The translations under genes were made by a program, and so were the position numbers. From Catalinimonas niigatensis (GTDB taxonomy: Bacteria; Bacteroidota; Bacteroidia; Cytophagales; Cyclobacteriaceae): a stretch of DNA of 64,000 nt. Where the stretch lies: positions 930,001 to 994,000 of the forward strand of contig NZ_CP119422.1 of the NCBI RefSeq assembly GCF_030506285.1, in the 5' to 3' direction. Below, in pieces: positions 8,198-16,985 of this stretch. The number at the start of each line of letters is the position of its first letter. Position 1 is the first letter of the stretch. The notes under the pieces were generated by a model that was not told the origin of the DNA, did no database searches, and saw only the letters and a list, made by a program, of their open reading frames with translations.

Positions 8198-8311
8198 AAT
8201 TTATGCTTGTAGAGCGTTTAGATACTTGCAAAGAAAGTTTTTTTCATCAGATAACATCAATACAAAGCGCTTCTTTTACAAGAGAAGCCTGTTTTTGGAT
8301 AGTAAAATGGC

Positions 8312-9448
8312 TTATTTACCGGGAAGCAAATGGTTGATATTACGCTTGTGGGTTTGCCGAACAATGTCTTTCATTTTTTCGGCCTGCGCTTCCATTTTAC
8401 TCACTAAATTAAATTGTGCTTTGGCCCTTTGCAGGTTATGATGCAGGTGTTTGGTTTTATAGTATACATCTCCTTCCAGATAGTCTGTCAGAAATCGTAA
8501 TCCCATAATGAAAGTCATGTAATGAGAAGAAAAAGCCATCTGCTCTACTTCCAGATCAGTCAGCAGAGAAGAAGTTTCCTGCAAATATCCCCGGGTAAAG
8601 GCATCAAAAAGAGAAAGGTTGACTTCTATTTTGTCCAGCGTTGCCTCATCTTCTTCAGCGGTATTGATGATGGTACGCACTGAGTCTCCGAAGTCGTACC
8701 AAACTACGCCGGGCATCACCGTATCAAGGTCAATGACACAAATGGCTTGCTGGCTATCCTGATCCAGCAATACATTGTTGAACTTGGTATCGTTGTGGGT
8801 GATGCGGAGGGGCACCTCTTGCTTTTTTACATGAGCATATAAGTCCAGCATAGATTGTTTCCTGTCCAATGCAAAATGGACTTCATCTTTCACGGATGCT
8901 TTTCTACCTACCGGATCTTTCTCCAAGGCTGATGCAAAATTCCTGAATCGGTATTCCATATTATGAAAATCAGGAATACTTTCTTTCAAATTTTCTATAG
9001 GTATATCTCTCAGCAAAAGCTGAAATTTTCCGAAGGCATAGCCTGCCTGAAAAGCCTGATGCTCAGAGGATACTGTATCATAGGAAATACTGTTGGGAAT
9101 AAAAGTCTGCATACGCCAGTAGTTACCCTTTTCATCCTGATGATGCCATTTACCCCCAAGGGTGGGTATGAGCGTAACGGTAGTAAAATGTCCATCTTGG
9201 CCATGACTCAGCTTTTGCCTGAGATGAGAAGTCACCAGTTGCATATTCTGCATGAGTCCTTCTACATCCTTAAAAACCTGATGATTGATGCGCTGCAATA
9301 AATATTTATCAGAAGGAGAGGTATTGACCTCTACCAGATAAGTGTCATTAATATGACCAGACCCAAATGGATGATAAGAAAAGGTGTCTGCTCCTATCCG
9401 AAATGTGCTGATGATCTTTTCTACTGGATATACGCTCAATGGATGCAT
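8312..9448 (-). CDS. NahK-like sugar kinase (aminoglycoside phosphotransferase fold)
   Basis: The 378-residue protein carries the phosphotransferase catalytic loop HNDTKFNN (residues 218-225, catalytic Asp220 and Asn225) and the metal-binding VIDLDTVMPG (from about 238). HNDTK-(I/F)-NN is characteristic of N-acetylhexosamine 1-kinases (NahK), which phosphorylate GlcNAc or GalNAc at C1. The upstream gene, 12 bases away, is a nucleotidyltransferase that could take the resulting sugar-1-phosphate to a nucleotide sugar, and a symporter follows. That three-gene context supports sugar salvage; the exact sugar is inferred. Simpler annotation as a phosphotransferase would also be correct. Confidence 0.88.
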   Translation of the reverse strand: MHPLSVYPVEKIISTFRIGADTFSYHPFGSGHINDTYLVEVNTSPSDKYLLQRINHQVFKDVEGLMQNMQLVTSHLRQKLSHGQDGHFTTVTLIPTLGGKWHHQDEKGNYWRMQTFIPNSISYDTVSSEHQAFQAGYAFGKFQLLLRDIPIENLKESIPDFHNMEYRFRNFASALEKDPVGRKASVKDEVHFALDRKQSMLDLYAHVKKQEVPLRITHNDTKFNNVLLDQDSQQAICVIDLDTVMPGVVWYDFGDSVRTIINTAEEDEATLDKIEVNLSLFDAFTRGYLQETSSLLTDLEVEQMAFSSHYMTFIMGLRFLTDYLEGDVYYKTKHLHHNLQRAKAQFNLVSKMEAQAEKMKDIVRQTHKRNINHLLPGK

Positions 9449-9460
9449 ATTATTTTACCC

Positions 9461-10387
9461 TCAGACAGACTTGATATTTTTAGTTTCCCACAAATTTTCC
9501 GGATAAACGCCGGCGTCTGCCAATTCCTTAAGCTTTCGTTGCGCTATGGCTTTGTCCTCCTGGTAGGTGACACCAAACCAGTGGTCTGTGGTATTGAGCA
9601 CCTTCACCCGCGCCTGTCGGGAGGAAATGATTTCGTTGACCACAGAAGGCAGATAAAATTCATTCTTAGGATGATGGAGATTTTCCTGGAGAAAGGCTTT
9701 GAAAGAAGCTTCAAACTGTGCAAACACATTGGGAGTAAAGCCCATCAGGTTCATAGAAGCAACTTCATTTCCTGTTAGTTTCACCTCCTTTCCCTCATCG
9801 GTTTGATAGACAACTTCCTGTTTAGGGGTAATATAGATATGTGTTCTTTCAGTAACGCTGCTCAGATATCCTTCATGGTCCACTTCGCAGATACCTCTGG
9901 AAACGTAGCCATGCTCTGATAAAGTATTGCGCAGCCGGTAGCCCACCAACACATGTTCTTCATTTCCCGTTTGGGAGAGGAAATCCGCCATGATTTGAAA
10001 GGCCTGCTGGCCATAATAGTCATCGGCATTGATGACTGCAAAAGGCTCCCTGATCTTATCAGCAGCAACCAAAACTGCATGTCCGGTACCCCAGGGTTTT
10101 TGGCGCCCAGCAGGCACCTTGATTCCTTCGGGAACACGGTCCAACTCCTGTAAGGCATAATCTATGGCAATTTTGTCCGAGAATTTACCATAGAATAGCT
10201 GTTTGAATTCTGCCTCAATAGACTCACGAATGACAAAGACGACTTTGCCAAAACCTGAGCGGATTGCATCATAGATACTGTAGTCTATGATGGTTTCACC
10301 GGAAGGCCCAAAGCGGTCTACCTGTTTGAGACTACCGTAACGGCTTCCCATCCCTGCCGCCATCACCAATAATGTGGGTTTACTCAT
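9461..10387 (-). CDS. Sugar-1-phosphate nucleotidyltransferase
   Basis: The 308-residue protein begins with the nucleotide-binding loop AAGMGSRYG (residues 10-18), then K21 and FGPSGETIIDYSIYDA, and has the metal-binding NADDYYG near residue 120. This is the GT-A-like nucleotidyl transferase fold that makes NDP-sugars from NTP and sugar-1-phosphate. The family is found in Bacteroidota next to NahK-like kinases, as here (12-base gap), so the likely substrate is the kinase product, GlcNAc-1-P or GalNAc-1-P. It lacks the left-handed helix acetyltransferase domain of GlmU. It is the first gene of the operon. Confidence 0.88.
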   Translation of the reverse strand: MSKPTLLVMAAGMGSRYGSLKQVDRFGPSGETIIDYSIYDAIRSGFGKVVFVIRESIEAEFKQLFYGKFSDKIAIDYALQELDRVPEGIKVPAGRQKPWGTGHAVLVAADKIREPFAVINADDYYGQQAFQIMADFLSQTGNEEHVLVGYRLRNTLSEHGYVSRGICEVDHEGYLSSVTERTHIYITPKQEVVYQTDEGKEVKLTGNEVASMNLMGFTPNVFAQFEASFKAFLQENLHHPKNEFYLPSVVNEIISSRQARVKVLNTTDHWFGVTYQEDKAIAQRKLKELADAGVYPENLWETKNIKSV

Positions 10388-10453
10388 CTTTTTATTTTTA
10401 CTTTACCCTTTAAAATTTAAGTTTAGTAAAGGATTTTGCCAAGCACAAATATT

Positions 10454-10831
10454 ATGACGATTGCAGCGATTGTATTTACAGTTTTAATCGGGATTGTCAT
10501 CCTTTTTCAGTTGGGATTAGCACTAGGCATGCCCTGGGGAAGTTATGCTATGGGAGGAAAATATCCCGGAAAATTTCCGGCGTTTATGCGAGTATCAGCC
10601 CTGTTTCAAATCCTTATACTGACGGCACTTGCTTTGATAGTTCTCAGCAAAGCAGCATTGGCATTTCCTGAATTAAATACTTTTGCAAACAAAGCAATCT
10701 GGTTTGTGGTCGGATTTTCCACATTAGCTACTATCCTTAACCTGATCACTAAAAGTGTATGGGAAAGAAGAATCTGGGCACCGATATCTATGCTGATGCT
10801 TATCTCAAGCCTTATTGTTGCTATTGGGTAG
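10454..10831 (+). CDS. Small four-helix membrane protein, unknown function
   Basis: From the ATG at 10454 (MTIAAIVFTVL) the protein is 125 residues; an in-frame TTG at 10436 is a weaker start. It has four predicted membrane helices and short loops, including GMPWGSYAMGGKYPGKFP between helices 1 and 2. I do not recognise a function; similar small proteins occur widely in bacteria. It is divergent from the nucleotidyltransferase operon and converges on the kinase gene at 10851 with only 19 bases between stops. Confidence 0.75.
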   Translation: MTIAAIVFTVLIGIVILFQLGLALGMPWGSYAMGGKYPGKFPAFMRVSALFQILILTALALIVLSKAALAFPELNTFANKAIWFVVGFSTLATILNLITKSVWERRIWAPISMLMLISSLIVAIG

Positions 10832-10850
10832 CCTCTGTTGAGATAAAGTG

Positions 10851-12311
10851 TTATTTAGTCAATTTATCCAACAGCCGGTTGAATGTAAAGGTGAAGCAAG
10901 TCCCTTTATTCAGGGTACTGTCTACAGAAATTTTAGCCCCATGTGCATTGACAATATTCTGGGTAGAAGTAAGTCCCAAACCCATTCCACCTTTTTTTCC
11001 TGTATGAAAAGCATCAAAAAGCTTTTTGATTTCGTCTTGTTCGATTCCCGGACCGTTGTCACAGATTTGGACAACCTGAAACTTTCCTATTTTCCTGGTT
11101 TTTAAAGTCACTATTCCTTTTTTGGGTTCCACAGCTTCTATAGCATTGGTAATGACATTTAAAAAAGCCATACTCAGCTTTTCCAGATCCAGGGGAATCT
11201 CTTCTAACTCCTGGTCAAATAGCTTGATTACCTTGATCTCCTGAAGTTTCAACCGATCGCTGGCTAATCTCAAGGAAGTTTCCAGTACATTATTTAAGGA
11301 TGTCGGCTTCAGATTGAGGGTAGAAGGCTTAGAGGACTTTAACATCTCCGTAATGAGTTGATTGATCCTCTTGGTATTTCTCTTAATAATTTCCAGATAC
11401 ACCTCCAGCGTATCATCCTCGGTAGCCTCAAAAGTAAACTGCTCCAAAGCCAGATTAATATTGGTCAATGGATTGCGTACTTCATGCGCTATGCTACGGG
11501 CTATATTTCCGGTCATGATCAACTTTTCCAGTTGAATCAGTTCAAGTTGTACTTTCTTCCTTTCGGTAATATCTTCAATGATTCCCTGATACCCCTGCTC
11601 TTTTCGGTCGGGTTCAAAAAGTTGAGTGACAGAGATATTACAGAATACTTCTTTCGCTTTCTTATTTTTCAACAGGACTTCCATATCAAGCACATGTCCC
11701 TCGGCTACAATCTGTTGCTGAAAGGCCCGATAATCCTCTTCTCTGACAAATAGATTGAAGAGCTTTGATTGTAACATTTCAGCCTGGTTATAGCCAAAAA
11801 GAGAAAGCATAGCAGGATTTGCATCTACGATTTGCTGCTGACTATCGGTAATAAAGATAGCATTGAGTGATTGCTCAAAAAGAGCACGATACTTTTTTTC
11901 CTGCTCATAGAGTTTACTTACTGCATGAGCGTTGCTAAGAGCATAACGTATACTTCTTTCAATGCTTTGGGCATCTATGGCATCTTTCACCAGATAGTCT
12001 GCTGCGCCAATCTGCATCGCTTCATAGTCTACTTCGGGTTCGCCTTGCCCGGTAAGCATAATCACTGGCTTTCCACGATTGATCACTACTGCTTCTCTCA
12101 GCAGTTCCAACCCATTCATTTCCCCTAAGCGGAAATCAATCAGATAAATATCAAAACACTGCTCATGAATATAGCCTAAAGCTTTTTCATAATCAGACTC
12201 CCATTTTATATTAAAATGTGTAGTTTTAATATCAGATAAAAGATCTTTGACTATTACAAAATCATCTTCATCATCATCAATCAATAATATATCTATAGTC
12301 TCACCCAACAT
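10851..12311 (-). CDS. REC-PAS-histidine kinase hybrid
   Basis: The 486-residue soluble protein has a receiver domain (about 5-125, phosphoacceptor Asp59 in YLIDFRLG), a PAS domain (about 140-255, ALFEQSLNAIFITD to GIIEDITERKK), a HisKA domain with His275 (SIAHEVRNPL) and a HATPase domain (N box NVITNAIEAV; DNGPGIEQDEI; GGMGLGLTST). A receiver in front of a kinase lets another kinase's phosphorelay set its activity. It is the last of five minus-strand signalling genes and starts 12 bases after the REC-only gene upstream, so these two are surely cotranscribed. It has no membrane segment. Confidence 0.92.
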   Translation of the reverse strand: MLGETIDILLIDDDEDDFVIVKDLLSDIKTTHFNIKWESDYEKALGYIHEQCFDIYLIDFRLGEMNGLELLREAVVINRGKPVIMLTGQGEPEVDYEAMQIGAADYLVKDAIDAQSIERSIRYALSNAHAVSKLYEQEKKYRALFEQSLNAIFITDSQQQIVDANPAMLSLFGYNQAEMLQSKLFNLFVREEDYRAFQQQIVAEGHVLDMEVLLKNKKAKEVFCNISVTQLFEPDRKEQGYQGIIEDITERKKVQLELIQLEKLIMTGNIARSIAHEVRNPLTNINLALEQFTFEATEDDTLEVYLEIIKRNTKRINQLITEMLKSSKPSTLNLKPTSLNNVLETSLRLASDRLKLQEIKVIKLFDQELEEIPLDLEKLSMAFLNVITNAIEAVEPKKGIVTLKTRKIGKFQVVQICDNGPGIEQDEIKKLFDAFHTGKKGGMGLGLTSTQNIVNAHGAKISVDSTLNKGTCFTFTFNRLLDKLTK

Positions 12312-12323
12312 CTCTTCCCTGGT

Positions 12324-12782
12324 TTATTCAGATTTATCATTTGGTAACACAACAATGCCAAACCAATATTTGCCAATCGCTCTGGCTACTTCTACCAGAT
12401 CATCAAAAGTGACTGGTTTGGTAATGAAAGAGCTAATCCCTAAATCATAAGTTTTGACAATATCTTCTTCTGCTTTGGATGTCGTGAGTACGATGATAGG
12501 AATACGGCGCAGCTTAGGATCAGCTTTGATTTCTGTTAGCGCTTCACGCCCATCTTTTTTAGGCATGTTGAGATCCAGTAAAATCAGTCCTGGCTTAGGG
12601 GCATTCTCTTTATTATACTTACCTTTTTGATTTAGATAATCCATCAGTTCTTCACCATCTTCTACAAAATGCAGATCGTTGGCAAGCTTATTTTCCATAA
12701 GTGCCTCTTTGGTCAGCATTCTATCATCCGGATCATCATCTGCCATAAGGATGGTTATGGTTTTCGCAGTATTGGTTTTCAT
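12324..12782 (-). CDS. Rcp1-like single-domain response regulator
   Basis: The 152-residue protein is one receiver domain with acidic pocket MADDDPDD (13-20), phosphoacceptor Asp70 in LILLDLNMP, Thr in VLTTSK and Lys in ITKPV. The long beta3 approach and the KKDGREAL run resemble the Rcp1 type that partners phytochrome-like PAS kinases. It lies 20 bases downstream of the PAS kinase at 12803-14308, its likely phosphodonor, and 12 bases upstream of the REC-PAS-kinase. It has no output domain. Confidence 0.93.
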   Translation of the reverse strand: MKTNTAKTITILMADDDPDDRMLTKEALMENKLANDLHFVEDGEELMDYLNQKGKYNKENAPKPGLILLDLNMPKKDGREALTEIKADPKLRRIPIIVLTTSKAEEDIVKTYDLGISSFITKPVTFDDLVEVARAIGKYWFGIVVLPNDKSE

Positions 12783-12802
12783 AGCTTAAGTTGCGTAATA
12801 TT

Positions 12803-14308
12803 TTAAACAATTCTTTCCTGTACCCTGGGTAAGGTTACGACAAAAGTGGCTCCTTCTCCCGGTTTACTATTTGCATAGATGGTACCACTATGCATATCCA
12901 CAATCTTCCTACAGATGGCCAGTCCTATGCCTGTTCCTGCATATTCATTACGGCCGTGGAGACGCTGAAAAATGTTGAAAATTCTGTCCAGGTACTTTTC
13001 GTCAAAGCCAATACCATCGTCTTTTACAAAAATATTATACTTCACGATATTTTCATCTTCCTGGGTATTATTTACCTGCTCTTCTGCCCAAATTCTGATG
13101 TGAGGAGCACTTTCAGGTTTTCTAAATTTAATGGCATTGCTGAGCAAATTCAGAAAAAGCTGTTCCAAAGAACCTGAATCCCCCTCAATCACAGGAAGGT
13201 TTTCTATGACTACATCCGACTCACTTTCTTCCATTCTCCCTTCCAGGTCTTCCAACACACTGTTCACTACTTTTTGTAAATCTACTTCCTGAAAGGGTTC
13301 CTGGAAACGGCCCACTCTGGAGTATTTAAGCAGATCATCGATAAGCTTCTGCATGCGGCTGGCTGCATTTTGCATGCGCATAATATAATCGCGTCCGCTT
13401 TCATCTATTACCTGACTATACTTGCTTTGCAACCTATCCCCAAAGGCTCTGATTTTTCTGAGTGGCTCCTGTAGATCGTGAGAAGCTACGTAAGCAAACT
13501 GTTCCAGACTTTGGTTAGAGTTTTCTAGCTCATAGATTTTGTTTCTCAACTCTTCTTTTGAAAAGTTGAATATACCAATGTCTTCTGACACAATCAGAGC
13601 GGCAAAAACCTCTCCCTGTTCATCTTTTACCGGTAGGATATGCACTCTGAACAATGATCCCTCACTTTCCCGCTCCAACTTTTTTACTTTGCCTTCCAGA
13701 GAGGATTTTAGCAATGGAAGAATAATAGACTTGGCCTCATGGGACAATTCGTCGGTTAAGCTACTATCCTCTTCTATGGGTTTGTCATACCCGAGCGATC
13801 TGAAGGGAAAGCCTTCTACCAGCAGCAAGTTCAATTCAAGGTCCACCAAGGCTACATCCGCATGTGGCAAGCTCCTGATCAAGGTACGGTAGAGACTTTC
13901 GCTACGACTTTTTTCAGCTATTAATGTTTTAAAACCAGAAATATCACTAAAGTTGACCAGAAGAATAGAGTCTATTTTTTTGGCAGATATCTTAAACCAT
14001 CTCTGGAGGCCTTCTTCATTATAATACTGTTCCTCTTTATAGGGTTCGCCACTGATCAACACCTGCTTATAGGCATTAAACAAATCCCTGTAATTATACT
14101 GAGGAAAAGCTTGCATGAGGGTAGTTTGTAGTAGCTCTTCTCTTTTTTTGCCGACTACTCTTTCTGCAGTTTTGTTAGCAAACACATACTTCAGATCAAC
14201 AATTTCCTGCTGTTCATTGTGGAGCGGAGAAAAAAGGATGATACCATCATCCGCATTATCCATGATAGTTTCCACCAGCGAAGGTGAGTACGAAAAAGTA
14301 TCGTTCAT
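12803..14308 (-). CDS. PAS-domain histidine kinase (bacteriophytochrome-like transmitter)
   Basis: The 501-residue soluble kinase has two PAS-like regions (about 12-130 and 138-245), a coiled-coil linker, a HisKA domain with His277 (YVASHDLQEPLRKI) and a HATPase domain (N box NLLSNAIKFR; DDGIGFDEKYL; GTGIGLAICRKIVD). The SHDLQEPLR form is typical of the kinases that pair with Rcp1-like regulators, and such a regulator follows it. The first PAS contains VFANKTAERVVGKKREEL. No chromophore-binding GAF/PHY module is present, so it is not itself a phytochrome. Confidence 0.93.
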   Translation of the reverse strand: MNDTFSYSPSLVETIMDNADDGIILFSPLHNEQQEIVDLKYVFANKTAERVVGKKREELLQTTLMQAFPQYNYRDLFNAYKQVLISGEPYKEEQYYNEEGLQRWFKISAKKIDSILLVNFSDISGFKTLIAEKSRSESLYRTLIRSLPHADVALVDLELNLLLVEGFPFRSLGYDKPIEEDSSLTDELSHEAKSIILPLLKSSLEGKVKKLERESEGSLFRVHILPVKDEQGEVFAALIVSEDIGIFNFSKEELRNKIYELENSNQSLEQFAYVASHDLQEPLRKIRAFGDRLQSKYSQVIDESGRDYIMRMQNAASRMQKLIDDLLKYSRVGRFQEPFQEVDLQKVVNSVLEDLEGRMEESESDVVIENLPVIEGDSGSLEQLFLNLLSNAIKFRKPESAPHIRIWAEEQVNNTQEDENIVKYNIFVKDDGIGFDEKYLDRIFNIFQRLHGRNEYAGTGIGLAICRKIVDMHSGTIYANSKPGEGATFVVTLPRVQERIV

Positions 14309-14344
14309 CTAAAATACAAGTCAAAAAAGTAGGTAAAGATTTAT

Positions 14345-15706
14345 TTAAAGATCGATATTATAAGACTTCATCTTATTATATAAAGTCTTCCTATCAATAT
14401 TGAGTACATCGGCAGCTTTGGTTTTATTATAGCCGGTTTTTTCAAGCACACTGATGATGGCATCTCGCTCAGCTATTTTTGAGACAGACTTCAGGTTAGC
14501 CGGTTCTTCTTTAGTCGCATAAGTAGTAGGCTCACTCTGCTCAAAATAGACCGGTGATTTGATTTCTTCCGGCAGACACTCTAAAGTAATCATGTCTGTT
14601 TGGGCAAGCAATACCGAACGCTTGACCACATTGTAGAGTTCCCTGAGATTACCATGCCAGTAGTAATCCTTCATCTTAGCCAGCACTTCCGGTTCAAAAT
14701 CTATGACTTCTTTGTTTAATTCCCGGTTAGCGTTTTCCAAGAAAAAGCGGGAAAATACTTTGATATCGCTACTACGCTCCCTTAGTGGGGATAAGTCAAT
14801 TTTAAACTCATTAAAACGATGATACAGATCTTCTCTGAACTCCCCGTTTTTCACTGCATCCGCCAGGTTTTCGTTGGTCGCTACGATAAGGCGTACATCA
14901 ATAGGAATATCTTTGGTACCACCAATTTTTTTGATCTTTCTTTCCTGGGTCACCCTGAGCAATTTCACTTGATTCTCATAGGATAGGTTGCCTATTTCGT
15001 CCAGAAAAAGTGTTCCTCCATTAGCGGATTCAAAACTTCCTTCTTTGTCATTGAGCGCACCGGTAAAAGCTCCTTTCACATGCCCGAAAAGTTCGCTGCC
15101 TGCCAGATCTTTGGGAAGCGCACCACAGTCAATCGCCACAAAGGGTGCATCTTTCCTCTTACTATGGTTGTGAATTTCATTCGCCACAAACTCTTTACCT
15201 GTACCCGTCTCCCCCTGAATAATGACTGACATATCAGTTGGTGCTATGAGCCGGATATGCTTCATCACCTGATTGGCCTGAGGGCTATCCCCAATCACAA
15301 ACTTCTTAGGCTTGCTAGGTTGCTTGGGTTGATTTAATTGGTTTTTATTTTTTAACGCCTGTTCTATTGTAATGAGGATTTCATCAGGATAAAGAGGCTT
15401 GGTCACATAATCATAAGCACCTAGTTTAATAGCCTTTACAGCTACTTTTACATCTGAATAGCCGGTAATCACCAGCAAAGCGGTGTCTGGATTAATGACT
15501 TTTATTTTCTGTATAAGTTCAAGTCCATTGAGATCTGGAAGTTTAAAATCACACAACACCAAATCACATTTGTATGATTTTAGTGTTTCTATGGCTGAGG
15601 CACCATCAGAAGCTGTTTTGGTGTCATAGCCGTTTTTGCTTAGAAATTTATCCAGCAGCAGACGTATGTCCTGATCATCATCAACAATAAGAATTTTTTT
15701 AGCCAT
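14345..15706 (-). CDS. Sigma-54-dependent response regulator (NtrC family)
   Basis: The 453-residue protein has a receiver domain (Asp53 in LVLCDFKLP), an AAA+ domain with Walker A GETGTGKE (165-172), the sigma-54 contact loop GAFTGA (212-217) and Walker [11 protein letters not shown] (230-239), and a Fis-type helix-turn-helix at the C-terminus ([20 protein letters not shown] then RKTLYNKM). It activates transcription by sigma-54 polymerase from enhancer sites when phosphorylated. It lies between a REC-only gene (85 bases upstream) and the PAS kinase (36 bases downstream). It is the only gene of the five-gene cluster with a DNA-binding domain, so any transcriptional output of the cluster goes through it. 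Its targets are not in evidence here. Confidence 0.95.
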   Translation of the reverse strand: MAKKILIVDDDQDIRLLLDKFLSKNGYDTKTASDGASAIETLKSYKCDLVLCDFKLPDLNGLELIQKIKVINPDTALLVITGYSDVKVAVKAIKLGAYDYVTKPLYPDEILITIEQALKNKNQLNQPKQPSKPKKFVIGDSPQANQVMKHIRLIAPTDMSVIIQGETGTGKEFVANEIHNHSKRKDAPFVAIDCGALPKDLAGSELFGHVKGAFTGALNDKEGSFESANGGTLFLDEIGNLSYENQVKLLRVTQERKIKKIGGTKDIPIDVRLIVATNENLADAVKNGEFREDLYHRFNEFKIDLSPLRERSSDIKVFSRFFLENANRELNKEVIDFEPEVLAKMKDYYWHGNLRELYNVVKRSVLLAQTDMITLECLPEEIKSPVYFEQSEPTTYATKEEPANLKSVSKIAERDAIISVLEKTGYNKTKAADVLNIDRKTLYNKMKSYNIDL

Positions 15707-15791
15707 CGAGCAGGATAGTAGTAATTAGTGTAGTTTTAATTTACAATAAATTGAAGACAACAAAATAAAATAAACAATAATAAATTTTTGC

Positions 15792-16172
15792 TTAGTTAGT
15801 AGAATATTTCAGCATGTCAATCTTTGTCAGTGCTTCGCTGATTTTCTCCCGGTTAAAAGGTTTATCAATGAAATAATCAATCCCTTTAATTTCCGATTGA
15901 ATTTGCTTTAGCATGCCATCATGCGCACTAATCATGATGATTTTTGAATTTTGGTTATATTTCTTAATGACAGGGACAAGATGATAGCCCAATCCGTCCG
16001 GAAGGTTCAGGTCCAGAAAAATCAGGTCATAAGCATTTCGCTCAAACTTACTCAAAGCTTCCTCTATGGTGAATGCCTGGTCAGGAATATAACCCATTTG
16101 TTTTAATAAGGCAGAAAGCAAAAAGCATATTTCCTTTTCATCATCCAGTATAAGAATTCTCTTTCCTTTCAT
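15792..16172 (-). CDS. Single-domain response regulator
   Basis: The 126-residue protein is a lone receiver domain: acidic pocket LDDEKE (9-14), phosphoacceptor Asp54 in LIFLDLNLP, Ser in MISAHD and Lys in IDKPF. No output domain is present. It is the first gene of the five-gene signalling cluster and its closest relative in the window is the receiver of the NtrC-type regulator downstream. It may feed or drain phosphate in the cluster. Two adjoining inverted repeats lie 64-125 bases upstream of its ATG. Confidence 0.92.
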   Translation of the reverse strand: MKGKRILILDDEKEICFLLSALLKQMGYIPDQAFTIEEALSKFERNAYDLIFLDLNLPDGLGYHLVPVIKKYNQNSKIIMISAHDGMLKQIQSEIKGIDYFIDKPFNREKISEALTKIDMLKYSTN

Positions 16173-16235
16173 TATGAATTTTTGCTCAGAAACATGTTAA
16201 CAATACATATCCCTTTGCGCGGTCAAAAAACGAAC

Positions 16236-16253
16236 CGTAATGGACGCATTACG
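16236..16253. promoter_or_regulatory. Perfect 7-bp inverted repeat upstream of the regulator cluster
   Basis: CGTAATG and CATTACG flank a GACG spacer. On the minus strand the hairpin is followed after five bases by TTTTTT, so it can serve as a terminator of transcripts coming from the right or as an attenuator in the leader of the gene at 15792-16172. A protein operator is also possible. Confidence 0.5.
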
Positions 16254-16297
16254 CAATAACAACAATAGATAATATTTTATTTTTATTGTTGTTATTG
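16254..16297. promoter_or_regulatory. Perfect 14-bp inverted repeat adjoining the previous one
   Basis: CAATAACAACAATA (16254-16267) is repeated exactly inverted at 16284-16297, with a 16-base AT-only-plus-G spacer. It abuts the 18-base inverted repeat to its left without a gap. The two together look like a leader RNA structure or a double binding site ahead of the response-regulator cluster. Confidence 0.55.
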
Positions 16298-16533
16298 GAT
16301 GAATTTCACATAAGCCAAAGGTTTCAGCATACTTTCTACATTCTGATAAATAAATTATTCTCATAAATTTTATAAAAATAAATATTATGCTTATGTATTT
16401 CCTCCAAAAATGCCTTATAGATATTTTATGAATGGAATACTTTTCCACACAATATGGGGAAAAAAATCATCATTTTTTCCATCAAAAACAATTTGCTCAA
16501 GTTTAAATTCATTCAAATTGATGATTTAAGTAT
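16298..16533. other. AT-rich intergenic stretch
   Basis: Apart from a hairpin at 16458-16480 (GGAAAAAA and TTTTTTCC, seven-base loop), which could help end the minus-strand transcript of the gene at 16534, I see no gene or known element. An 83-codon minus-strand frame covering 16197-16448 has coding-unlike composition and spans the inverted repeats. Confidence 0.4.
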
Positions 16534-16911
16534 TTATGATAGTTTCAGTGATTTGATATACTCAATCCAATTACCACTCACTATTCTTGATAACCCCTCC
16601 ACATTTTTGTCATATTTTATATAAGTATAGCATTGATGGTTGGGCAAAAAAATCAGTTTGTAGAGCTTATTTTTCACATCTTCAAGGATATCCAATTGAT
16701 TAAGCATATGCTGATCAACCCTATAGATCTCTCCGATTACCTGATCGTTTTCTAACCCTCCAATCATATAAGGATACCAGTGTTGGTAATCATAAAGGCA
16801 ATACCCCCGAATGATATAGTTGGCTTGCATACAAGGAGATTTGCTGATTACATGATGGTTAGTACCTCCTCTGCGTAATGTCCCGTATACAAATACATCG
16901 TGAAGATTCAT
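16534..16911 (-). CDS. Gamma-glutamylcyclotransferase-like (GGCT/AIG2) protein
   Basis: The 125-residue protein starts MNLHDVFVYGTLRRGGTNHH, the V-Y-G-(T/S)-L-(R/K) substrate loop of the GGCT-like fold. The acidic residue expected in the active site is probably in LDILEDV near residue 75. Family members cyclise gamma-glutamyl amines or peptides, but many bacterial ones have no assigned substrate. It stands alone on the minus strand, divergent from the lipid kinase at 16986 with 74 bases between start codons. Confidence 0.85.
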   Translation of the reverse strand: MNLHDVFVYGTLRRGGTNHHVISKSPCMQANYIIRGYCLYDYQHWYPYMIGGLENDQVIGEIYRVDQHMLNQLDILEDVKNKLYKLIFLPNHQCYTYIKYDKNVEGLSRIVSGNWIEYIKSLKLS

Positions 16912-16985
16912 AGCAGGAAAGTATAAAATAAGAATCCCTGATTCACTAAAAGTAGTATTATTGTAGCGAAAAGCTAAAGAGGTTT

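Noticed and set aside
16197-16448. 83-codon minus-strand frame upstream of the response-regulator cluster
   Set aside because: Ile/Tyr-rich translation typical of AT-rich noncoding DNA, and it runs through the two perfect inverted repeats.
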